This document shows positions 12,745 through 24,765 of a DNA stretch of 64,000 nucleotides, piece by piece. A program made the translations under genes and the position numbers. The stretch's first letter is position 1. The number at the start of each line of letters is the position of its first letter. The stretch lies in the NCBI GenBank assembly GCA_020726505.1, contig JAHLEZ010000004.1:3224001-3288000 (forward strand). The letters are read 5' to 3'. The notes under the pieces are model-generated. The model ran no database searches. It was not told where the DNA came from and worked only from the letters and a program-made list of their open reading frames with translations. Source of the DNA: Leptodontidium sp. MPI-SDFR-AT-0119 (lineage: Eukaryota > Ascomycota > Leotiomycetes > Helotiales > Leptodontidiaceae).

Positions 12745-13339
12745 GTGTTACTGCTTTTATTAGTCACCCTCGTCTAGCCAGCCCACCGGGTGATTAATTG
12801 TCTTATGGCAGGTGTCTTTGCCTCTTAACTTAGCTTGTGTATAATTAAGGCAGCTATCTACAATGAGAATTAGATGTTTATCGTTTTATGTGGCCGGATA
12901 GAGACAAATGTTTGCGATGTCGTACTTTCGATAGTTTAATATAGTGTTTCCGGGATATAGAGCTCTTAATACCCGTGTTTTGAACTACTTTCTATAAAAG
13001 AATAGTATTAATAGACGTTAGTTTACGGGGTCTGGAAGCGAGGTCGAAATATAGTGAAGTCGATTTATATATTATATTCTAATACCGTTTTTATCCTCAT
13101 ATATGCGGAGCTAATATTAGTGAGCACACAACGCTATATTAGCGGTACTAGATTGGAAGGGGATCGGCTCTAATAATAGTTTGTATATAAATCTGATTTT
13201 TATTAGTAACTTTAATTATTTTAGAGGATTATTAAGATATATACTTACTAGACGCGTGTGGGCAATACGTGTAGTGGAATAAGACAGCCGAATTATGAGG
13301 GTCGTAGGTGAGCGATTGAGATAGTGATCTATTTAGCAA
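12745..13339. other. RIP-type DNA upstream of the patatin relic
   Basis: This stretch probably holds the lost 5' end or promoter of the patatin-like gene. No readable block is seen. Confidence 0.4.
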
Positions 13340-13475
13340 TTAAGTAAGGTGGATGTGTAGGTCAGGTGGGGCAAGGGGTGGTCAAATTAGGCGAGGTAGT
13401 ATTATTAAACGCGGGCACTTGAATTAAGCGAGGTAGTATATAAATTAAGCGAGGTAGTTAAGGGGTCATTAACAC
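13340..13475 (+). repeat. Degenerate GCGAGGT repeat array
   Basis: Five to seven imperfect units share the cores TTAGGCGAGGTAGT, TTAAGCGAGGTAGT (twice) and more decayed forms, spaced about 17-21 bp. It has the same family and strand as the arrays at 4.1, 40.0 and 54.1 kb, and lies upstream of the patatin-like relic. Confidence 0.7.
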
Positions 13476-16400
13476 CAAGATGCCCTATAACTGCTAACCC
13501 TCTAATTATAACGCTGGCCTAAGAACTTAGTGGCGAGTGTAGGTATTACGTGATCTTAATCAAAGTATACAAGAAATTTATTTATAATAGAGTTGTTTAG
13601 AGATAATTGTAATTGTAATTTGTTTTATTTACTTAAAGAATGACCTTAGATACACCCTCTTAATTAGAGCGCAACTTAATATTATATACTCGGGTAATTC
13701 ACCTGCTAAAGAGCGTTTGCGATCTTCCATTAAAGACCTGTCCCTGATGATTCTCTGGACTAACTACTCCCTTTATAACTTGAGCGCCCATATACTTGCG
13801 GTAGCTGGCGTATATAAGAAGTGTAAGAGAGTCGGGTCTCTTGAAGATTGATTTTCGAGGAGTCTATTAGACGGAGGCTCCTTTTATATACGGGGGAGGA
13901 GATGTTTCTTGGGCGGAGGAAAACTTCGAAACTAGTCGGCGGCATACACGTCGAAGTCTTAACCTGTTAATCCTTTCTTACATCGCCTTAAACTGATCTT
14001 CGTTGAGATAGACGATAATATACATTGTTTTATTTGTTAGATTCGATGACTGTCAAAGTTATTAGGTTTTTACCTCTTATTGAGTTTTCCTCTCTAGGTA
14101 AACTTTGAATTTTGGGGCTAGTAGATGTGAGATTTCGACTTGACTGCGTCCACAGCCTTCAAGTATTCTCTATAGCCAGCTAACTTACCCCTCAATTATT
14201 AGACGGTAGTTTATACTATTTAACGTAGGTGTTTTATCTTTAGAGGTGGTTATTATTAATATAGCAGTAAGTTGATAGGCATTACTTATGATTTATCGTC
14301 TAACTACTTTAGGAGACCCAGAACTTTACTTTAACTACTTAATTAACGTCGCATAATAAATTATATACTTTTTAAAAAGTCTATAATATCTTAGTCTAGG
14401 ATTTACGAAAATATAATGTCGCAAACTATCCAGATGACTTCAGTAAGGCACCTTAGCCTACAAAAGCACATTTTTAACAAGTAGTAGGAAGAGTCTGTTT
14501 CTATTAACAACCTTAAATAATTGCCTCTCACGCTTATAACATAAAAAGTAAATGTTACTGACGCGTACGACGTATAGAGTCGTGTTAATAACGCCGAGCG
14601 AGAATTGTCGATTATACGTACTAAGCTCGCACGAGAGATTCGCAAGAACTGGCGGCTTTAGTAATAAAATTATGAGTATATGGAAGGGTTAGGGCGAGTA
14701 GTGCAGGACTGTAGCGTGATGAGGCACTACTTTAATCTTGTGTCGAGTTCGCATCTTACCCTCTCGCAGGAACTTTAGAAGGCAAAAGTGATAGTGGCGA
14801 CTTTAGAAGCTGTTATTTAGATACTTTCTATATCTTCCTTTGAAAGGTTAAGTAGCTTAGATATAATGGCCAGCAGAGAACAACTTATAGTGGACAAGAG
14901 GGATTGATAGTAATGTCGATATTTAGATCCAGTTATTCTGTGGCCTTTCTATCTATTCCACCTTCTACTCTTATATTGTCTTTCGCACTGTCCAAAATTG
15001 CCTGTGAATTTTTGAGGAGACTAACGAGATTATTAATTATAACACTATCTAGGTCATTTGACCCGTATGCTAACCCCATAACTAGACCTATCACAGCATT
15101 AATTCGATGAAGAGCTTTATTTATGTCGTTAATCTTGATAGTCATCTACTATAAATGATTATCCTTATAGTCGCAGTCTACTTTAGATCTCTTTAAACCC
15201 CGGGCACTGCTATTAGAGCCTTGAAAATGTGAGTATAAACTAATATAGTGGAGAGCGAGGCTTACTTTTATTAGTGTCTATAGCTAAGAGATTTAATGTC
15301 TGTTCCCGTCGACGCTTATTAAGACTAACACTGCCGAGTTTCCTGAGGACATTTCCGGTTCCGACTTAAGGCGCTTTGGCGCCACGGGTTGCCACGGCTT
15401 ATAACTAGGCTCCTAATAAGAGTAATAGGGGCGTCCCGGGTGACATTTTTGCATCTCTGACTAGTATCTCGACACTGGTCCTACTCTGAGTAGAGTTTTG
15501 TGTCTCTTTGAAGCTTTTAGAAAGTTTAGTAATACTATGCGAGCCAGCCTGCTGACAGGTTCCGGCCTCACGATTAGTAGACTTGTAATCTACTTCTGGA
15601 ATTTCATTATTCAAGGAGTAACTCCCTATTACATCCTCTTAAAAGGTCGCTCTTATATTGCGATTAGTATGTTATATATAACACGGAACAAACGTAACTA
15701 CCGTCACACTCATAGGCTATATTCTGTATATAGCAGAGCCTTACTATTGCGTGATAGAGGATGTTAAATGGAGCATCTCTATGGCCTTCTTGGCCCTCTC
15801 TAGCTATATCGCGGCCGGCTAAGTAGCTATTATTAGATAGTTGAGAAATTAGTGAGTTAAGATTGATGTTAGAAGATGTAAGGTGCTAAGTATCACATAC
15901 ACCGGATGAGGCTACGTATTGTCGACTAGCTGACATTTCTTATGCAAGTTCTTGACGTGGAAAGAAGTAATAAAAGTATAAGAGAATATTACAGACTATA
16001 GTTGAGACGTAGGAGGAGATGAAGGTTAGAGGAGGGCGAAGTGCTTCTTTTTACTTCAAGCAGTCGCTGAGCCCGGAGAGAACTCTCCGCGATCAGTCTA
16101 CTTGGAGGAGGTAGGCCGACTTCTCTATTAATATGTCTATAAAAGGTGTGCTAGAAATAGACGAGGCAGAGACGATTGTCATCGCTCGTCAGCTTTTAGG
16201 GCGGATTATGGATATGTTAGCTGTAGATAGGCGCTGGTCTTTATTACGTTGTCGAGCCTGTGCCTCTCTTGAATAGTATTTACTAATTATGAAGTTAAAA
16301 GGCATTTTATATTGTAGTTCTAGGCGTTATTCAAAAATATCTCTCGTATTTAAGGCGCTTAGGGGTGACGAAAAGACGCTTAAGGGATTATTAGTGGAGC

Positions 16401-17419
16401 ATTTATTAGTGAAAAGGGATATCTTCGTTAATAGCAGTTTAAGGAGTGTGGAAGGAGACCCGCTGAACCTTTCTATATTTGTGCAAGAATAGTTACTGGC
16501 TCTAATTAAGTTGCTTTTAAAGCTACTATGACGACACTATATGCCGATGGCACTTAGTCGGTCCCACACGAGAGGAGTCTTGTCTTGATTTATGCGTAGA
16601 ATCTAGTGATCCGGAGCTATTTTCGACAAGTCTGCCTTGCCATTAACAAATATTTGCTCCCGGGATATATTATAACTGCTACTGACTTAGTAAAGCACCG
16701 AGAATAATAGTAAAGTGGGATCTAATAGTAAGTCAATCTCTTGAAGGGAGAAGTATAAGAAGTCGTCTCCTTCTTAGCTCTGAGGACAGACTTTTGTCCT
16801 GTAGTTTTCATTTCATTGAACCCTCGGCCCTCTCCTTAATCCAGCATCTTTGATTAACATAAATCCAGAACCGCAGACCCACGACAACTAACTAAGTATA
16901 GAGATCGACTGGCCATTAGACACGGACTCATTAATCCTTTATGATCTCTAGACGTACGATTTAGATTATTACCAAGAAGCCGTACTATAGAACAGTGATA
17001 ACCTATCAGCCCTTCTTGGTCTCGATACCTGCGACTCAGATTTGACTACAAAGACTCTGTAATAGAGAATTGAGAGCTCGTGTTCTGAAACCCAATTTAC
17101 TGTAGAGGAAACGCAGACACGTCTTATTAGAGCCACCCAGCCGACAACGGGCGTTCTACTTCTTACGGCTAATGTCAATAATTCCACCCCTTATTTAATC
17201 TAATCTACTCCGGAATTGGCGATTTAGAAAGTATTAGAAACAAATACTAAGGGAGGCGACGATTAACTAAAACCGGAGGTTAAGTTAATGTAAGAGCTAG
17301 AGGTATATTTGGGCAGGAAACTCAGACTTGGCATATAAATACTAATAATAAGTAAGGCTTAACTTCGATTTTTGCGGCATAAGCTATAGAAAGGGTTTTT
17401 GCTAATTGCTGGACAGCCT
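13476..17419. other. RIP-type DNA with unassigned coding fragments
   Basis: Several short frames look gene-derived but cannot be named. On the minus strand, 15,145-14,933 includes NDINKALHRINAVIGLVMGL and 14,645-14,403 is hydrophobic; a serine/threonine-rich piece lies at 15,614-15,405. On the plus strand, 16,136-16,492 includes DEAETIVIARQLLGRIMDML and LVEHLLVKRDIFVNSSLR. On the minus strand, 17,187-16,969 is another piece. None shows a domain I can defend. Confidence 0.4.
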
Positions 17420-18567
17420 GAAGTAGATGAGATGAAAACTATGTCTGCTTACTTAAAGAAATTAGAGCACATTAGAGACCTACCGTAAAGTATCCTGCGC
17501 GTTACTAAGATTACTAAACTTCTTAAAAAGATTATAAATTTAGATGAGATCCCTAGAAACGGCAAATATTCTTTTAAGGACTAAGTAACTGTGTTATTCG
17601 AGAAGTAGGGAACGAGCTTAGAGAAAGAAGATTAGACCACATCCTTGACTAAGAAGCCAATTAAACATAATAGCACTGGACTCAGCGCTATTATAAACGA
17701 ATAGAGGCCTACTAACACGGCGGACTCACAAAAACTATTAGGCAATAAAGCACTAACTTTAGTAACTAGTTTGATAAAGGAACGGGCGCTGAATATAGTC
17801 GTTAGATTAAAGCGGTCAGCTAGCGATTATAACAATGAGTCTATTGGCACTCCGGCTAACGAGTATTCTAAGCTTACCCCGCCCCCTTCTCCCGCCCCTC
17901 ACGATTTATGCAAGCCAAACTAAGCGGTAATTAATTTAATAGACGACGATGAGGTAGATATAGCCACCGGATTAGAGCCACCCTGCCACCCTACTGATCC
18001 TCAAAGTCTTCGACTTAGCGTAGCCAAGAGCACGCAGGCATCCGGGTCACTATTACCCTTAAGTATAAGTGAGTGCTCCTTAGCACTACTTATGAATAGC
18101 CTAATATATAGTTGTAGATTCTGAACCGATTTTTATTACAACTTAGAAGATCTAAGCTAGCCCGAAGTCTACTTCGGCTAAGTCAGATATAAAGAAGTGA
18201 AAGCGCTCTAAGGCTATTAACGACGAGAGAGCTCCAGTGTTAGCTTCAAACTCCTGTAAGTTGTAACAGACTTTAATAAGATTCTCAAACTCACAATTGA
18301 GCAACAGGAAACTATAATATAGATAATACACTAAACCGCTAACGACTATAACGGAAGACTTCACCTAGGAAACACCTTACTAACGAAATCTTATAGATGA
18401 GCGGATCGGTTTTAAAGATTGAGAAGACAATTAAAGAGACAGAAGAAGAAATTAACATAATAAAAAAAAAGAGAGTCCAGTTACTCAAAGAAAATAAAGC
18501 GGAAATGCAGGCAGCCCAGAGGAGAATAAATGAGTTAATTAACTTGAAGGAGTATCTACTTACTTAG
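17420..18567 (+). pseudogene. TFIIS N-terminal (LW)-like protein relic
   Basis: From an ATG at 17,432, one frame reads MKTMSAYLKKLEHIRDLP, then SILRVTKITKLLKKIINLDE and LFEK.GTSLEKED. This resembles the helical bundle of TFIIS-N/LEDGF-type domains, including the 'LLKKI..LDEIP' stretch and the expected tryptophan position (a stop here). A proline-rich acidic linker follows. The 3' end at 18,397-18,567 is an open 56-codon coiled coil rich in K and E (KIEKTIKETEEEINIIKKKR). Such domains tether elongation or chromatin factors. The assignment rests on pattern only; the linkage of both parts into one gene is inferred from order and strand. Confidence 0.45.
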
Positions 18568-18979
18568 GGAGCCTAAGATAAGAAGGTCACAGAAGAATAG
18601 TCATCTTAGAGTAAGGTTAATGAGCCTTATTTAGATTATAGGCAGTAGCTAAGATATTCTAGTCTTAGCTATATAAATTGCTGTATATTTAGAATTCTAT
18701 TTATTTGCAAAAGTAACGCTAATATATGTATGTGAAGATATATGTAATGACAGACTATGAGCAAGGAAATCTAAGGTGAAAGAGAGGGGATGCGATTATA
18801 TATTGGTAAAGATTGACAAAAATGAAATTAACTCGTTAGTACAAGGAGGGCTAGACAAAAGGAAACGAGTAAGGGGCCAAAAGAAAGTCTATTTATCTGA
18901 GATCAAGAGTGAGTAGAGAGTAATACTCTAGCAGTGCCTATTTAGATACCAGACTCCGCCTCCTTAATTCCACAGCTTT
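18568..18979. other. Intergenic RIP-type DNA
   Basis: Between two convergent relics; no feature seen. Confidence 0.4.
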
Positions 18980-20270
18980 CACAATAAATCTTTGATCTCG
19001 TTTTAGGCCTTTAGGAACCTTCTCTTAGCGGCCGGCTCTATATTTTCTGGGTCTATGCCCTTAAGGTCGCACCACTGTTCACGGTACTGCAGCATTGTTA
19101 CTCGCTGGGATGCCTTTAACGATACTGTGCTATTAGTAGTAGCAGGCGGGTTGCCACTATTTCCACCCTTAATCTTGATCTCTGGCTGTTTTAGTTCGGG
19201 GGTGGGCGAAAGTCGGCTGTTCGGGGCTGGGGTCGGAGATTTGTCCTTTGCTTCACGCTGGCCGTTCTGCTATTCCTCGTGACGAGCCGCGTGCCACTTT
19301 GCCGCCTTATAGATATAAACATCGCATTTCTTGGCGTTACTGAAGAGGTGCCGAATCAAGGACCGGACCTCCCACTTCTTTTAGATGACACCACTAATCT
19401 CCCATTTAACTTAAATTTCAAGAGGAGTAACTCTTCGAGTTTCGCCCTTCTCCCTCGGTTCTAGGTCCTTTAAATCGCAGTTATAGGCCAAGCCCGCGAT
19501 CCCTAATAGCTCACGTCTCTTGCGCACGAATTTCTTCGCGACTTTTAGGTCTCCAAGTTTATAGTCTAGACTAAATTACTTAGTCTCCTCTTCGTTAAAG
19601 TCGTTGTCCTCTTTAACAGCCGTGGAACGTTCATATTTTACGGCGTTTTGGGGACTATATCTCACAATAACTAGCTTTAACTAATCTTACTGCCTTTATA
19701 CAACGATCTTTCCACTATAGCTCTGTCCTGTCGCCTCCCTTACTTAAGCTAGCGTGAACACAGCCTCCTCATCCTCGGAGGGTTCGACACTAATCAGTAG
19801 TGTAGATTTGCCATCGGGCTCAGTTAAGTCGACTAAGGGTGTCCCATTGGGCTTGTTGGACGAAGCACCCGGTTCCCGAGGCGGAACGAAGAGTCTCTCG
19901 CCGTCACTATCCTCTTAATGTTCTATATTAATATCCTTGTCTTCTTTATTCAACTTCTCTAGTTCTCCCTCCTACTCTATTAACTCTCCGTCTAACTTGG
20001 CGATCTCCGCCTTCAGATTGTCGTACCCTTCTCTCTCCCCGGGCTTAGAGTTATCGAGGGGAATTTTCGAGAGCTCTTTTAGCTTGGCTTTCTTTTCTAC
20101 GACGTCGTTACGATGTTTTTCGACATTGAGAGTAGTTTCCCGAATTTTCCCGCGAACTTCTTATTTACGTGTATTTCTGGCTATTAACGTGATAGGAGCT
20201 ACCCTATTGCTTGTACCTTTAGATTTCGTCTCTTTCGGTATCTTGATTGTTCCTGGAACTTATTAAAACA
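18980..20270 (-). pseudogene. Charged-protein gene relic of unknown function
   Basis: One minus-strand frame remains in phase over about 430 codons with roughly a dozen stops. Blocks include DNLKAEIAKLDGELIE, DGERLFVPPREPGASSNKP, LVDLTEPDGKSTLLISVEP, SLDYKLGDLKVAKKFVRKRR and YREQWCDLKGIDPENIEPA. It is strongly charged, with an acidic, coiled-coil-prone N-terminal half and a basic middle, which suggests a nuclear or nucleic-acid-binding protein, but no domain is identified. Absence of indels over 1.3 kb with many TAG/TAA changes is typical of RIP. Confidence 0.6.
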
Positions 20271-21429
20271 CGGGGTTAAATCTAAGAATATATATTACTT
20301 AATAAAGTTTCTAAAATCATTTCTCATTAGGATATTTCAATGATAGATTAACACCCCCCAAAACCGGATGGCCACACCACCCTAAATATATAGAGGTGAT
20401 TCACTACCAGTCGTAAAGTGGTCATCTAACAGTCCAATAATAGAGGGCTCCACCGGGAGCCATTAGTTAATAGTCTAATAGCACCTATAATCGGTTTGGT
20501 CTGGAATTAAACAAGATTCTCAGGGAGTATTTCACGAGATTAAATCTCCTCTTGTTATCTTATTTAACGTAACAGTTATTTAGCGACCTAGGAAACGATA
20601 TGCGAATTACCTGGAACGTAATAGTATTCTAGTAAGATAAAGAGCCTACTCGCTATAGCACTTGCACTAATCTTTATTTTATGTTTACTAAAATTTGCAG
20701 AGACAGGGCGGAATTATTGTGAGTATATTAAATCGACGAATCCTTAGTTGCTAACATATTAGCCTCTTGTCACAGAAGATCGCGAGCACTGTCGCTAAGG
20801 GGCAGGTCGAGAACCCGGGCTACACGCTAATTATCGAATACACATCTGCACTGCCCTTGAGCCTCCTCATCGATACAAGATTGCCGCCGTCTGGTTTTGC
20901 CCTTAGTAACATTCTAACGAGCACGAGTTTTAGCTTCGCGCTACTTACTAGCCTGCCTATAATTGCGGCTATCGTCTTATTAGCCGCTATAGTATTACCG
21001 CAGTTAAATAAATGAAAAAGATGCTGAGGATGGAGATTTGCTAGGTTAAAGGAATATATAAATAAGAAATGAAACTATTAAACAACTATACTTAGATTAA
21101 TTATATGTGATTAAATGAGCTATTATAGAATATACCCAAAACAATCGAGTGATGTCTAGACTTCCGACGAACTATACTTATCTTATCCTGCTAAAGCGGC
21201 TAAGAAAGACTACTCACATATCAGATGCCGAATACGATTCGTCAACGCACTATTTAAAAGCGACTTGTCAAATCTCACACGAATTAAACCTGAGTATAGT
21301 TTTTCATTCTTCTAAAACTCTTTGGTTTGTTTATTGAAACCCAAAATGACAAAGGTCAAGCTATTTCTACCCGAACCTCATTTAGCGAGTTAGGGATATT
21401 ATGAAGTCCTTCTAACCTCCCACCTTGTG
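20271..21429. other. RIP-type DNA with one possible coding fragment
   Basis: The minus strand of about 21,015-20,767 reads as a basic, leucine-rich piece (VRMLLRAKPDGGNLVSM); the plus strand of the same bases is hydrophobic. I cannot decide which, if either, was coding. Nothing else is recognised. Confidence 0.35.
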
Positions 21430-21837
21430 CTAGGATGATAAATCGAGTCGTGGTGATTCTGGGGTTTTAATTCCAAGTAAGGGTAAGGTAGACATATCCT
21501 CAGAAGCGTATGATGGGCATGAAGTGTTTACGTTTGCTTTAGAAGCTTTCTCCTTCGCCTGAGACGTAGTTTCGTAGTCCGCAGCTGTTTTAGAAATGAC
21601 TAGATTGCGTTGCTTACGAGGGTTAGGCATGGAGTTTCTCTTGGGGCATAGTTAACTCACGATATCTTCCTCGGTTGGCCATACTAGTTCCTCTGTATTT
21701 GCGAAAGTGTAGAATTTGCCGTTCCTCTTAAAGAGGATGAAAACCTCCGTGTCGCAGACTACTCTAATGTCGTAACCCTAATGAAAGAAGTTGTTCTTCC
21801 TCTTGCGAAATTGCTTTGATTTGGCCCGCTTGTCCAT
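21430..21837 (-). pseudogene. Small MADS-box-like transcription factor relic
   Basis: From an ATG at 21,837 the minus strand reads 135 codons in one phase with two nonsense codons. The N-terminus KSKQFRKRKNNFFH followed by GYDIRVVCDTEVFILFKRNG matches the MADS core (basic helix, then the 'LCDAEV..I' strand). The first stop lies inside the helix-strand junction, where a lysine- or alanine-type codon is usual; the second (TAA) is near the middle. The C-terminal half is serine-rich and low in complexity. MADS proteins bind CArG-like DNA as dimers. Its length is short, as in stand-alone fungal MADS-like proteins. The fold call is good; a target is unknown. Confidence 0.65.
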
Positions 21838-22204
21838 GATTAAAGTTGACGCCGATGAAGATTGGTTAGAGGTGGACTTACCCGTCATTATATTGGTGGG
21901 CACCTGTACCAAGCTGCAATATCATCGGTACCACTATGTCGAATGCCCACCTTTTGGACGACCACTTGAATGATCACTTCCATAATCTACTTGAATTATT
22001 ACTTGAGTGACCACTCGGTTCATAAACTCTTAGCCGATCACCCCTATAGTTGTGTAAGTTAATTACTGTGGGCCTCACAATGCTAATAGTTGTGATTACT
22101 AACAAGCGGCATAACGCTATCTCTAGGACTAAATCGGGATTCTCAATTTTCTAATATTAGAAGTTTGGATACTCACAGTACTGTCAATTATGTCGTTTTT
22201 ATTA
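21838..22204. other. Divergent intergenic region
   Basis: Separates the minus-strand MADS-like relic from the plus-strand ferric reductase relic. It contains several alternating CACTTGAAT/TGACCACTTG-type motifs at 21,958-22,015 but no gene. Confidence 0.4.
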
Positions 22205-23990
22205 TTTGTACGTTCAGGGGTTTCTAAACTCAGCGACATAAACATACTGTCGCGGTACTACTTTATTTTTGCCTGTATCTTTGCCATATAGCTTTTCCTT
22301 CGTGCCATTTATTGTGCGTTCACCTCTAAGTGGCTCTCGACTTCCTCCTTTTTCTTGAAACATACTGTATATTCACATGCCTTTCCAAGGATTCCCTTTG
22401 TAGGGACGGCAACGCGTCTCAAGGTTCTACTCGCATCCGCGTACGTTATCACGAATACCGTCCTCGTTACAGTCGTTGGGGTAGAGTCAAGGTCAGATAT
22501 AGGCGCCTGTGCTACTATAATGTCGATTATTAACCTCATTCCGCTCTTGTGCGGTCCGCGTTTGAGCCTTATGACAGAGATGCTCGGAATTTCGCTGCGG
22601 ACCAGTATTAGAAGCCACTAATAGTTGGGCCAAACGGCGGTCGCGGAGGTCTTGTTGCACACGATTATATTATTAACTGGTAATTAGTTATTTGTATGGA
22701 CGGGGATTAATACCTCTAGAGTTGTGGTGCGTCTGCGTTGGCTTTCCCCTAGGGGGATCTTCGGCTAACTTCAAGTCATAGGCGAGCTCCACTATTAGGT
22801 TTATTCTCCTTTTCTCGTTTCGTGTCGGGCAGAGGCTTTTCTACGAATGGTTTCTTAATTTATATTTGCTTCTCTCTATTACGGCGTCAATCGCTATTGG
22901 ATGTTATGTATTCTTAAAAAAGCCGGCGGAGATATTTTTATAGATTAGTATATGTTTGTGGCTTAGGATGACGACACTCCACTGGCTTATATTCGCATTC
23001 AGAAACTTTGCCATTGGCAGGCCATTTGCAAAAGCGGTAGCAACTCGCCTCTTAAATCCCTACCTATTTAATAAGTCGCTTACAGAGCCGTCGAACGTAT
23101 TGTAGGTCGATATAACCGTGCCTAGAAAGTAGAAGGTTAGGGCTAGTTAGCATGTCTTCCTTTTAATCCCTAAACTTAGGGTCTTAGTGGGACTACGAGG
23201 ACACCCTTTTATAATTTCGTGGTGGGATTGGAGCCAGAAAGGGTTAATAATCTCCCTCTTAGTGAAGTTAAGGACGGGGTTTACCGGGCAGTTAGATAGG
23301 TACACCAATAGAGAGCTCCTTACATTTATTGATAGACTATACGGGATATAGCATAAGTTTGGAGACTACGGAACAGTGATCATGTTTGCCACCGGGATCA
23401 GTATAGCGGGCCATATTCCATATATCAAGGACCTCATTAGCGGATATAACAATTGCGAAGTACGGACGCGTCGGATTCTCCTCGTCTAGTAAATAAACAA
23501 AGAAAGTGAGCTAAGGAAAAGAAAAATCTTCTTGCCGCTTTTAATTTTCTCTTAGGCCAAGAGTAGTGGGTCAAGAGTTAGATGGATGATCTCCTCGATA
23601 GTGATACCGGATATGTACGTATGTGTTATCTAAAATTGTCAGCTTGCTAACACTACGTGGATCCTCGAGGTCTGCCTTCATGTCTAGGACTACGGGAAGA
23701 AAGATTTAGAATATAGGAGTCATTCTAAGATTAAGAAGATATTTACCCCCCTAAATGTTATTAAAGTACTCGAGACTGAGTTCAAATCCCACCGAGGCAA
23801 GGTGATGGTCTCCCGTAGGCGTCGGTTCATTATATCCTTAGACCACCAACTAAAATCGTAATAGTGTGTGCTGACTGAATTATGACCGACAAAGTTCGTA
23901 AGGAGGTCGTGGGGAGAATAAATAAGAGGGTACGCCTAGTCGAGCTAGATTTCTAGCTATCCTTGCGAGAGACAGGGTGGCCGTCATCTA
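22205..23990 (+). pseudogene. Ferric reductase (FRE) relic (Starship-type cargo family)
   Basis: Plus-strand frames read a membrane segment set (INLIPLLCGPRLSLMTEMLG, then TAVAEVLLHTIILLTG at 22,630-22,675). After degraded helices comes the FAD-binding HPF motif as GHPFIISWWDWSQKG near 23,205. Next is the NADPH-binding ATGISIAGHIPYIKDLISGY at about 23,388, and a C-terminus reading EINKRVRLVEL..ETGWPSS. This order is that of fungal FRE-type metalloreductases, which move electrons from NADPH through FAD and haems to extracellular ferric iron. Haem-ligand histidines cannot all be placed. Many TAG/TAA codons and several frame changes (some may be intron remnants) make it dead. FRE genes are a known Starship cargo class. 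Confidence 0.8.
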
Positions 23991-24249
23991 ATAACATAGA
24001 ATTCAAGTGCAAGGGCTGAGAAATCAAGTGCTAATGCTCACGAGTCAAATAGTAAGCACACTAACCGGGGCTTTAGTAGAGTAGGTTATTAGACTAGGCT
24101 GAAAAACGATCCAATTTACTTGCCGTGCTACGAGTCCTGGTTAAAAAGAAAAAGGTGATTTAAAGTTTTTCGAGGTCATGGCCGACCGAGTCTCCTCCGC
24201 TTCCGTTGTTGTTATTAGAACTAATAGATCGTCGCAGCTGTTATTGGAA

Positions 24250-24765
24250 CTAACATGTTGTGCCGCAAATAAAACATCAGCCGACCTATACTACTAACAT
24301 TTTTAACACGAGTTTATACTTTCTAATGAGGTAATAACTAAGGTAATGATCACTTCTTTAAGAAAGTAATAGTTACTTCTAGATTTTCTGCGAGTTTCTA
24401 GTATACTGGCATCTTCACATCTCAACCGATGCTGTGCGCCACTAATATATTGGCCGACCCACACCACTAACATTTCCAACACGGGCTTATACGATGGAAA
24501 GCACTTGCCGTACGACCCGATGAGGTGGTAACCGACTTGATGGTCACCACCTCTAGATTTTCTGCGAGTTTCTAGTATGCTGGCACCTTCCCATCTCAAG
24601 CGATGTTGTGCGCCACTAACATATTGGCCGACCCCACACCACCAACATTTCCAACACGGGCTTATACGATGGAAAACATTTGCCGTACGATCCGATGAGT
24701 GGTAACGTGATGGTTACTTCTGGATTTTCTGCGAGTCTCTAGTATGCTAGCACCTCACATTTTAA
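24250..24765 (+). repeat. Three-copy tandem repeat, unit about 170 bp
   Basis: The anchor TCTAGATTTTCTGCGAG occurs at 24,378 and 24,552 and as a one-base variant (TCTGGATTTTCTGCGAG) at 24,719, giving spacings of 174 and 167 bp. Each unit also carries TTGGCCGACC or a variant, AACACGGGCTTATACGATGG, and TGCGCCACTAA. Copy 1 differs from copies 2 and 3 largely by C-to-T and G-to-A changes. A 98-codon minus-strand open frame across the array is a product of the repeat and not a supported gene. Confidence 0.9.

Noticed and set aside
13760..13945. Minus-strand frame as N-terminus of the patatin-like gene
   Set aside because: Separated from the relic by the repeat array and about 1 kb without readable frame; no motif ties it to patatin-like proteins.
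19937..20266. 109-codon serine-rich plus-strand frame
   Set aside because: The opposite strand carries a 430-codon relic in one phase; the plus frame is its shadow.
24303..24599. 98-codon minus-strand frame with repeated blocks
   Set aside because: The protein repeats simply mirror the DNA tandem repeat and the frame is not kept in copy 3.
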